DNA from: Aquimarina atlantica | Lineage (GTDB): Bacteria; Bacteroidota; Bacteroidia; Flavobacteriales; Flavobacteriaceae | Assembly: GCF_000626715.1 (NCBI RefSeq) | Contig: NZ_AQRA01000010.1 | Location: 142,522 to 206,521 of the forward strand | Reading direction: 5' to 3' | DNA length: 64,000 nt | Part shown: positions 10,355 to 21,100 of the stretch, piece by piece | Numbering within the stretch: the stretch's first letter is position 1 | How the letters are laid out: every line of letters starts with the position of its first letter | Program-made: the position numbers and the translations under genes | The notes under the pieces: model-generated | Told to the model about the DNA's origin: nothing | The model's input: the letters and a program-made list of their open reading frames with translations, nothing else | Databases searched by the model: none

Positions 10355-12109
10355 CTAATACAATTCTTGTTCTTTAATCAGGTCACTAACAATAAGCTCT
10401 TTAAGCTTAGCCATTTGTTCGTCATTTATTTTCTTATCAACTTTCTTCTGAGTAGTAACTGATTCATTTTTTTTAAATGCTAGTTCATGAACTTTCTTTT
10501 CTTCTATTATCTCTTTTCTTTCTTCTTTCTTCTCATAAAAAAAACCTTCCTTAATTAGGGTTTTCAAACTATCTTTTACTCCTTCAATTATCTTTTTGAT
10601 ATCATTATTTGTATGCGAAGTTGTTAAAAAACAGTTCCCTTGAATATTTGTTTCAATACCATTCATTCTCATCAAAATAAACATCAATGCTTCGGTTACT
10701 CCCCAAAAACTATCCAGATACCTAAACCGAAATAATGAGCCAAAATAATCGATTGTTATTGGTAGTCTATTTTCCAAAAAGAATGCCTTGAGCTCCTCTA
10801 CCATATGTTTCGTTTTATCATTTAACTCACATAAGAAGCATTTACAATTATCATTATTACACTCCTGATCTTTAGATAGTTTTCTTTTTATTTCGGATAG
10901 TACAGCATGGCATGAGGCTATTTTTAATGGGTTTTGTGAATGTGTTCCCCCCATACTGGTTCGTTTTGATTTTGGCATTGAATCATCATTAAAATTCCAC
11001 ATCCCTCCGTCAATCAAATCCATGTATTTTGCTGACCCTGCGATTACCCCTGTTGGTAATCCTCCTCCTACTATTTTTCCATATGTTGCTAAATCGGGTT
11101 TAATATTAAATATCCCCTGAGCACCCTTGGGGGATACCCTAAATCCTGTAATCATTTCATCAAAAATTAGTGGTATTCCCTTCTCCAAGGTCAACTTTCG
11201 TAACTCTTTAAGAAATTCAATAGGTTTATTATAAATAAATCTGGATTGTACTGGTTCTACCAAAATACCTGCGAGTTCATCAATATGGTCTTCAATTATG
11301 TCTAAAGCATTTTTATCACCATAATCTAACACAAGTATTTGTTCTGCAAATTCCTGCAACATTCCTGGACCGGCAGCAAAACTATTTCCTCCTTGGTCTT
11401 TTATTGCCATTACCGCATCAGATAATCCATGATAAGCTCCTTCAAAAAGTACTATCTTCTTTTTCTGTGTTGCAGCACGTGCTATCCTAACGGCAACCAT
11501 TACAGATTCTGTTCCTGATTGTGTAAAAAGTACTCTCTCATGTCCCGTTATCTCACTAAAAAGTTTTGTTGTTTCAAATATTGCATTTGAATAACCTGCT
11601 AAGGGAATTCCCTGATCCATTGCCTTTTTTACAGCATCCAAAATGAACTTAGGCTTATGTCCAAAAATATTAACCCCCATATCACCCGATATATCGATAT
11701 ACTTATTTCCATCGATATCATACACATAAGCACCTTCTGCATTTTCATAAGTAATTTGAAAATGTAATTCCTTAATTTCTTTAATTAAATGAAATGCTCT
11801 TCTTTGGTCAACAAAATATGATTGGTGTTCAATCACATTATTTTTTGATTTTGGAACAAAGTTTTCATAATCTAAAGCCAGTTTTTTTATAAACTCCCTT
11901 TGCTTATCACTTAAATCTCTTTGATCAAGTGGAGTTAGTGTTTTTTTTATAGTATAATCCTTCTTATTACCTGTTGATAATTGATATCTAAGTTTGGATA
12001 TCAATTCTTTTTGTTCAAACTCCTGTAAATTTTTAAAACTTTGAATTGCTTCCTTCTCATCAATTTCTTTTGAAACAATTTTTTCGAATATATTATCAAT
12101 TACTGTCAT
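10355..12109 (-). CDS. Class III aminotransferase, PKS beta-aminotransferase type
   Basis: A 584-residue protein related to glutamate-1-semialdehyde aminotransferase and to the AMT domains of hybrid PKS/NRPS enzymes such as mycosubtilin. It shows FTQSGTESV for phosphate binding, EGAYHGLSDA, the PLP-contacting Asp in IFDEMITGF and the Schiff-base Lys345 in TYGKIVGGG. An extra N-terminal segment of about 100 residues and a charged, helical tail of about 60 residues (KKEERKEII onwards) could be docking parts. A Cys-rich insert (ECNNDNCKCFLC, about residues 415-426) is unusual. It sits 10 bp after the KS-DH end of the large PKS and 1 bp before the ACP-starting PKS. It probably turns the module 2 beta-ketone into a beta-amine on the ACP (inference). 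Confidence 0.85.
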   Translation of the reverse strand: MTVIDNIFEKIVSKEIDEKEAIQSFKNLQEFEQKELISKLRYQLSTGNKKDYTIKKTLTPLDQRDLSDKQREFIKKLALDYENFVPKSKNNVIEHQSYFVDQRRAFHLIKEIKELHFQITYENAEGAYVYDIDGNKYIDISGDMGVNIFGHKPKFILDAVKKAMDQGIPLAGYSNAIFETTKLFSEITGHERVLFTQSGTESVMVAVRIARAATQKKKIVLFEGAYHGLSDAVMAIKDQGGNSFAAGPGMLQEFAEQILVLDYGDKNALDIIEDHIDELAGILVEPVQSRFIYNKPIEFLKELRKLTLEKGIPLIFDEMITGFRVSPKGAQGIFNIKPDLATYGKIVGGGLPTGVIAGSAKYMDLIDGGMWNFNDDSMPKSKRTSMGGTHSQNPLKIASCHAVLSEIKRKLSKDQECNNDNCKCFLCELNDKTKHMVEELKAFFLENRLPITIDYFGSLFRFRYLDSFWGVTEALMFILMRMNGIETNIQGNCFLTTSHTNNDIKKIIEGVKDSLKTLIKEGFFYEKKEERKEIIEEKKVHELAFKKNESVTTQKKVDKKINDEQMAKLKELIVSDLIKEQELY

Positions 12110-12119
12110 TGTATTTTCT

Positions 12120-15100
12120 TTAGTATAAATCTTTTAACAATTGATTAAAACTAGTTTCGGAATTTTCTGTCTCGGCATATTCTTGTTCCCTCGTATCACC
12201 ATTATGGATTGCATTTATAAGCATTTCAAAATCTTTATAAGTATTTTTCTTTGTCTGCTTGTATAAAGTACTGTCGAATGCCAGAGATTTCATTTTAACA
12301 CATACCTCACCAGACTTATCGGTAAGATCAATATCTACGTTCACTATATCATCTTCCTGTTTACTTCCTTTTGAATATCGTACCCAGGCATATAATTCTT
12401 TTTGGCAAGGAGAAAATAATTTCACAGATCCTATTTCAAACGGTAATATGGGTTGATTTAATTTCGAATCCAGATCGGTCAATAAACCGATTGCTAATTG
12501 TAACGAACTCTCAATAAGACTTGGATGAAGAGCATAGTTTTTATAATCATCGGTTATAGTTTCTGGTAAACTTAATTGGGCCAGAATTTGATCTTCTCCC
12601 TTGTAAAAGTTTTTTATTCCTTTAAAAGAAGGGCCATAACTCATATCCATTTGCTTTAAAACCTGATAAAGTTCTTCTGGATTAATGGCTTGTGTTGTAA
12701 AATGAGTTTTGAGTTGTACTATATCAATGTTTGTTGAATTTTGATTTGCTAGAATCACAACTTCTCCCTCACAATGGATGATTTCTTTTTCTCCTTCTAT
12801 ACTATAAATCTCATAGTCAACTCCTTTATCATTATTTTCAACGAGTGATATATTGACTTCTTTGTTATCTTTAATAGTAAGTAGATTTACACAAAAGGTA
12901 TTTCGTAATTCCAGAGTTGTAGATTCATTAAGATCTGGCATTGCATTTTTTACAGCTACATAGGCCATTTCTAAACAGGCGGTAAAAGGCATTACATTTT
13001 GCTGTTGTATTTTATGATCTTTTATAAAAAATTCTTTACCACTGAAAGTAGAAGTATAACACTGCTGACTTAGTGTAGAGGAATTATAATGTAACAATGG
13101 ATGAAGTTTTTCAAATTCTCCTGCGGATTTCAATTTTTCACTATCTACCAAATTAAACCAGTATCTCTCACGAGCAAAAGGATATGTTGGCAAGCTAATA
13201 CGTCTTGGTTTTACTTGTTTATAAAGCTGTGCCCAATCTATATGAATACCCATTACCCAAGCTTCGGTTAACCTAGAATAATTCTTATCATTAATGTATT
13301 TATCTATCTGCGTTTCTGAGAAATCATTTTTTTCTGTGGAGTCTATAACAGCTGCACTATTTTGTTTAACTCTATCATAGAAAATATCTTCTATGTTTTC
13401 TTTTTGACTTAGGTAGTCCGAAAGTTTCTCTTTCAGTTCTTCAATCGAATTTACCACCAATCCCAATCGTTCATCCATCTCATCTCTTCCCACCTGAAGT
13501 GTAAAAGCAAGATTAGTAAGATTAATATCATGTTTTTCTACATGATTATATAATAATTGAGTGTATGCTTTAAGTCGATCTTCAGTCTTTGCTGAAAGTA
13601 CAATAATATGTGGTTCATCTAATTGAATTTGAGAATGATCTTCTTCCTGAATATATTCTTCTAAAACGATATGTGAATTTGCACCTCCAAAACCAAACGA
13701 ACTTACTCCTGCTCTTCTTGGTAAAGTATTATCCTGATCATCCTTTATAACCTCCCAATTTTGTGTTTTATCTACAATGTAGAGTGGACTATCTTTAAGA
13801 TTGATATATGGATTGAGTTCTTCAAAATGAAGTGTTGCTGGTATTTTTTTATGTTTAAGAGATAACAGTACTTTAAGTACTCCTGCTATTCCAGCTGCTG
13901 TTTCTAGGTGACCGATATTAGTCTTTACAGAAGACAAACCACAGTGAGGAGTTTTTGCAGGAGCTTTATTATGTTTTTTATATAATTCTGAAAAGGTTTT
14001 ATTTAACGCCTGAATTTCAATAGGGTCTCCCAAACTGGTACCAGTACCGTGACATTCGATATATCCAACTGTCGAGGGATCAATATGAGCCTTTTGATAA
14101 GCTTCTACAAGTAAATCGGTTTGAGCAACGGGATTAGGTGCTGTAAGCATGGTAACCTTTCCTCCGTGATTTTCGGTAGTTGCTTTAATAACAGCATAAA
14201 TATGATCTCTATCGGCTTCTGCTTTATCCAGAGGTTTAAGAAATATAGCTCCAGAACCTTCTCCTCTTACATATCCATTTGCACTCTTGTCAAAAGTTTT
14301 GCATTTACCATCACCACTTAACATACCAGCCATTCCGAATGAAATATAGGCAGCAGGAGTGAGCATTAACTGTACTCCTCCAACTATTGCCATATCAGAA
14401 CTCCCAGTATGTATGGATTCTATTGCTCTATGAACTGCAATCAAAGAACTGGAGCATGCTGTATCAAGTGGAGCACTTGGCCCTCGAAGATTTAATAGAA
14501 AAGAAACCCGGTTAACCAATACAGAGTGTGAATTTCCCGAAGCGGTATATCCGTCAAGCGGAATTTGATTATCTACTAATGAATCTGCATAATCTCTTGT
14601 TGCTACTCCAACAAATAATCCTGTTTTAGTACCCGATAGATCAGAAACTTTATGTCCAGAATCTTCAATAGCTTTCCATACTGTTTCTAAAAATATTCGC
14701 TGTTGTGGGTCCATCATTTCGGCTTCCCTGGGAGAAATTCCAAAAAATGAAGGATCGAATTTATCCACGTCACTCATAAAACCTCCCCATTTAGAATTGG
14801 TTTTATTTTTCTCTCTAAAAGGATCTCCATCATAGTCTTCCCAATTCCATCGATCTTCAGGAATCACAGTGATTAAGTTCTTTTCATTCTCAAGGTTTTC
14901 CCAGAATTCTTCCAGGTTTTCTGATCCTGGCATAACTCCACTCATACCAACTATTGCAATGGGTTGATCTATAAAACGGCTTTCTGTAGATAATGCTTCT
15001 CCTGGGGATTGAGATTGCTGATCTAATGCACTTGCATTCCATCCTTTATTAATGCTTAATATGCCTTTCTCTGCATCCGAATATTCCTCTTTTCTTTTTG

Positions 15101-18100
15101 CCGGCTGACTAGCTTCTTTCTTGATATCAGAGGTAGAAGTACCTCCTGAAACTTCATGAGTTTTCTGTACTTCATTTTTATGTTCTCTAGAGAGGAATGT
15201 TGCTATTTCCTTAATTGATGGATATTCAAAAAAGAGTACCGGAGTTATATCTAATTCATAAAGTTCGTTGATTCTGTTTGCATAGGTTGTTAAACCTATA
15301 GAATCAAACCCTAAATCCAATAATATCTTATCGTACGAAATGTCTTCTGGATCCAGTTTCAACATCTCCATAACAATTTTAGATAGTGCGTCCCGAACTA
15401 CTATAAATAATTCTTTATCTGCTTGTTGATCCACCTGTACTTCAGAGTCAGTAGAAGTTTTAGAGTCTGTTGCTACAGCTTCCGGGGTTTCCTTTTCCTT
15501 AATACCCCAGGCTCGTTCTATTTTTTCCTGTACTCCTTCTAATACAACAAATTGTGCTTTTCTGGTATGAAGTCCTTTTTCAAATGCTTCCAGGCCAGTT
15601 TTTATACTTAAAGGTTTTATCCCCAGATTCTTTTTAAAGAAAATTTCAGTTTGTTCATCCAACTTCATTCCTCCATCTGCCCATAAAGACCAGTTAAGAC
15701 TTAACGTTACTCCTGATCTTTCTCCTTTTTCTTGTAACAACTTACGTTTTTCTGCAAAGGAATCCATAAAGTGATTTGCGAACGAATAATCACACTGCCC
15801 TGCATTTCCTCCTACTGCTGCCAGGGATGAAAACGTTACAAAAAAGTCCAGGTCTTCATCTTTGGTTATTCTATCCAAATAAAGTGTCCCGTATACTTTT
15901 GGAGCAAAAACCGCTTCCATTTCTTCGCGCGTTTTACTCCTTACGTACGAATCTCTTAAAACACCTGCACTATGAATAATTCCGTTAATTTTCCCGAACT
16001 TCGATTTTGCTTTCTTAACCAGGTTCTCGACATCTTTAGCTATCGAAACATCTGCCGGTATATACATTACTTCTGCACCAACCTCACTTAATCTATCTAA
16101 TTTTGTTTGACGTTCGCCCGAGAGTTTTGATCTTCCGGTAAGTACTAACCGTGCTTTACATTGAGCAGCTAAATATTCTGCAAATATAAGTCCCAATCCT
16201 CCTGCGCCACCAGTAATAATATATACGCCTTTTTCTTTTAGCCCAAAGCTATCAGTCCTATCTGAATCTTGATCCTGAAGTAAGGAAAATTCTTTTACTT
16301 TTCTGACATATCGCTCTTCTTCCTGATAGCGAATAGTCATTTCATTAGAATTATCAGAATGCAATTCGGTTAAAACTATATCCAGAATTTTATCGTAAGA
16401 TTTTTTTGACTGCTGGATTTCCAGAATTTTGCAATACAATTTTGGATGCTCCATCTGAAGGGTTTTGGCAAAGCCATTTATCGCTTCATGATGTGGTTGG
16501 GAAGTGCCTATTTGTCCTAAATACAGATATAACAATTGAACATTATCTAGTTTTTGCTCTATCAAAGATTGGCAGAGCATAAGGAATGAATAAATTCCAT
16601 TATCAAAAGATTTCTGAATAAAACCTTCTTCATATTCATCATCATCTTTTAATTCATCACCTATCGGCCAGGCAAAACATATATTTTTGATGATATCTTT
16701 ATTCAAAGCTTCAAAAAGCTTTTTAAAATCTGCTGGGTTTTGCGGATTGATCTTATATTTATGGCTTCCTAATTTCTTAAACTTATCTCCAGGTTCGATC
16801 AGTATAATATCTTCATTCTTTTTATAACGATCTTTATAAACCTTTTGGAGTTTTTCATCCGGGCTAAAAAGTAAAATAGGCCCTGATTCATTAGATAATA
16901 CTTTTTCTTGTTCTAATAGAGATTTCTTCCATTCATGAGAGTAATATAACTTTGAATACTCCTCTTCTTCTTTAGTTTGATCTGGTTTTTCGTGAACACT
17001 AACCAGTGGAACTCCTATAGACTCTCTAATTTTCACAAGTATCATTCCGTCTTCATCCACAATAAAAACATTCACTTTGGAAACCTTGGACCCTGGTTCA
17101 TCTACTTTTTTGACATAACTAAAACATTTTGGTTTCAGCGGTTGTAAAACTTCGACTTCGCCTATTGAGTATGGTACAAACATTTCTCCTGTTTGCTCTC
17201 CTAATTGTGCTGCCATTCCTGCTTGAAAAGAACCATCTACAAGTGAAGGGTGGAGCAAGTAATCATTAAAATCATTATTTCGGATCTCTGGAATAAGGAG
17301 TTCTCCTAGTATTTCATCATCGTTTTTGAAAATATCCTGAAGCACTTGAAAACTAGGTCCTAAATCTAATCCTAATGATTTAAAAAGTGGATATGCTTCC
17401 TTTCCGTCGGTAACTTTTACACATCTTGTACGAATCTCTTCTAAATCAATATATTCGGGTTCTGCGGTAAGCTCCTCATGAGTTGCATATATAAGTTTTC
17501 CTTGCGAATATATTTGCTTTGTATTATTCTCTTCTTCACTAAATACTTCAAAATGTACTAATCCTCCGTTAGGCTTTAGTTCTATACATACTTCTTTGGG
17601 AACCGAATCAACTACAGTAAGGGGACTTAACCAGAGAATATTTTTAATTATTTGAACTTTTCTTCCGGTTGCCAGTTCTCCTGCTTTACGTGCAAAATCC
17701 AAATAAGCAACACCAGGTAGCGTAGGAATTTCAGATACCAAGTGATCGTATATAAAGAAATCCTTATCATGAAAGGTTTTTTTGAAGACCTGTCTTTCGA
17801 ATGTTGATTCATTAGAATCGATTAGCGGATGAAGAGCAGTGGTTGAATGCAAGCTAAGGTTGGATGATTTTGAAGTATCAGAAATCCAGTGTCTCTTATC
17901 TGCAAAAGGATAAGTTGGTAAAGAAATCTTTGCTCCTGCTTCTAGAGCTTGTATTCCTTGCCAATCTGCAAGAAATCCAACACTCCATAGCTGCGCTAAC
18001 TTACTTAGATCTCCACTTTGCGACAGGAACTTAATAAATTCTTCTTTTTCTTTACGGTTTAGTAATCGTGTAATATTTTGACTATTTTTTACCTCTCCGG

Positions 18101-21100
18101 TAAGCATCGCATTATCTTGCTTACCATCAATAAATAAAGTAAGTTTTTGAACTAGTTCTTGTTTTGTTTTTGCAATTATAACCAAGCGATGATCAAAAGA
18201 TTTTCTTCCTATTTGTAACGTATGCGCAATATCTTTACAAGTAAGTAGTTTTTCTCCTGACAAATCATCCTGAAGGTATGTAGATAAGCGTATTGCTGTT
18301 TCGCGAAGTTGATTTTCATTTCTAGCTGAAAGCGGAAAAATATACTCCTTAAATTTTGAAGATGGTGTTTTTTCTTCTTCAATCGGAGTTACATATTCTT
18401 CAATGATAACATGTGCATTGGCTCCACCAGCACCAAAAGAACTAATACCAGCTCGAAGTGGATACTGAACACCTTCGATTGTCTTAGGTTTCCATTCTTT
18501 AACCGTTTGTTCTACATAAAATGGAGAATTTTTAAAATCGATAAAAGGATTTAACTCAGAAGAGTGAAGGGAAGGAACTAGTTTTTTATATTTCATTTGC
18601 AAGAGCACCTTATGCAATCCTACAATACCAGCTGCAGCTTCAAGGTGTCCGATATTGGTTTTTACTGAACCTATAGAACACTCCTGTTTGTCTACATTAT
18701 ATTCCTGAAAGGCAGCAGTTAAACCAGAAATCTCGATAGGATCTCCCAATTCGGTTCCTGTTCCGTGTGCTTCGACATAACCAATACTACGAGCGTCGAT
18801 TTTACCGCTTTCTAATGCGGTAGTAACTACCTGCGCCTGTGATTTAGGGCTGGGGACCATAAATCCACTTGTTTTTCCTCCGTGATTAACGGCAATACCT
18901 TTGATCACTCCGTACACATGGTCACCATCCTTTATTGCCTTATCAAGAGGTTTAATATAAACTGCACCTACACCTTCGCCAGCCACATATCCGTTGGCCC
19001 CTTTACCAAAGGTACGACATACACCATCTGCTGAAAGTGCACCACCACTTTTGTTAATGTCTATTTTACTTTGATGTGCGTCAAGATTAACTCCTCCCAC
19101 AATGGCACCAGAGCATTCGCCTTTATAAATTGCTTCACAAGCCAGGTATAGTGCACTTAGACTTGAGGAACAAGCCGTGTCTATAGGCAAACTCGGACCA
19201 GATAGGTTAAAAGCGTACGATACCCGATTAGCAATACCCCATAAATGTGAACTGGGGCTAACAAAATTCCCCTGTAGCTTTTCTTCTGTACCGATTACCT
19301 GATAAAGTGTCCATACAGCTCCTACATAAACTCCTATATTTCGAGAAGCATTGTCATCTACTAATGTTTCTGGATAATAACCAGCGTCTTCGATAGCTTC
19401 CCAGGCTACTTCAAGAAAAAGTCTTTCCTGTGGATCAAGATATTCAGCTTCTCTAGGAGAGATATTAAAAAAAAGTGAATCAAACTTGTCTATATCATCG
19501 ATGAAGCCACCTCGATATTTTTCTGAAAACTTATTATGAAGACGTTGTCCAAAACGAACGTCTGGTATATCCTCGACACAATCTTTTCCTTGAACCAGAT
19601 TATTCCAGAATTCGTTCATATTTTTGGCCTTAGGATAACGGCCGGCTATCCCAACAATAGCAATATCGCCCGTTTGGTATGGCTTATCATTTTGTATATT
19701 CTGATTTGCCCCGGTTTCTTTTACTTTAATATCTGAATCAGTTTGGGTAGATTTTCCTGTGCTTTCTGTAATAGAGAAATTATTATCGTTATCTATTGAA
19801 GAGGTTTCAGAATTGAGTGTTTTTGAAACTACTTTTCCAGAAGTATTATGATACTTTTTGAGGTTGAAATTGGTATGTATATTACCAAATGTTTCTGATT
19901 GATTGTCTTTGGGTAAAATCTCAGGAATATTAGTCTTTTTCTGAAAAGCTTTAATAAGCCTATTAGCGATTTCCTCTATTTTTTCCTGTTTTAAGCCCAC
20001 AGGTATAGCCAGACGTACCAGATTATTAATTTCTGTATCTTTTTGCATTCCTACATTATGAGCTCCTGCACGAATCCCTGTATTTAAATATAACCAGGAT
20101 ACAAATGATGCAACCGGGTATTCAAATAATTCAAATTCAGGAATTTGTTTAACATCAATTAATATACAGTGCCCCAATGCTGGTTGCACAACAGGAATTC
20201 CTTGTTGTTTTAAAACCCTCCAGATTGTCTGTACAGATTGTAGTCTATTGCGAACCCAAGCCTCTATCTTATTTCTGTTATGAAAGGATAATCCAATAAC
20301 TTTTTTATCGATTACATCAAGTCCAATGCTTTCTTCCTGAATAAAGTTTTGAATTTTATTGTAAAGTTCAACATCATTGGTACCTATCAATCCTCCTTTA
20401 TCTACGCAAAAATTCTTAGCCAGACTTGCAATTATTGCATCTGCATAAGAGACCATTTCCCGTACTACATCCCATACATTCTTCCCAATAAATTCGTTTT
20501 CATGTTCCAGGATAAATAATGCATTTTCTACAATTCTTGTGGTATCAAAAACAAGAGGAATAGCATATTCTGAAAGGAAGGTTTTGACTTGTTTGAGATG
20601 TTGTAAAGACACTGGTGCTCCTCCGGCAGCATTATCATTCATTTCGATAAAAACAAAAGCTATCGACTCTGGGTCTTCTTCTACTTGTTTTTTAAGAGCT
20701 TCCCAATTTAGGTTTCCTTTATATTGGTCTTCAGCATCTAACTTGTATACCCCTGGATGTGGTAACTCTATTGGTGTAAATCCGTTTTCGATCTGATTAA
20801 AAATCATGGTAGGAAAAAGCAGGTTCTGAAGTACTTTTCCTTTTTTAGGCCATGATTTACAAAAAGCACGTTCTGCAGTACGGCCTGCAGTGGTTAACGT
20901 AAAATAAGAAAAAGGAAATATATTTTTTAAACTCTCGACAAGATCGACCGGTTGTTGTAACTGTGTATATAAAAAGCTTAACTGATTTTGAATAACAGGT
21001 AGCTCTAATTGGGCCCACGAATCGGTTTTCAGATCAAATGTAACCTGATCACCTGGTATGTTTAAAGGATTATAACCATAATCCGATAGCATAATAGATC

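Noticed and set aside
12120..12160. Frameshift hiding an ACP at the end of the large PKS
   Set aside because: The protein ends cleanly and the next gene starts 10 bp on with a complete aminotransferase; the missing ACP is at the start of the third protein.
20539..20796. Plus-strand ORF inside the PKS gene
   Set aside because: Antisense shadow of the tryptophanase-like domain; no family match.
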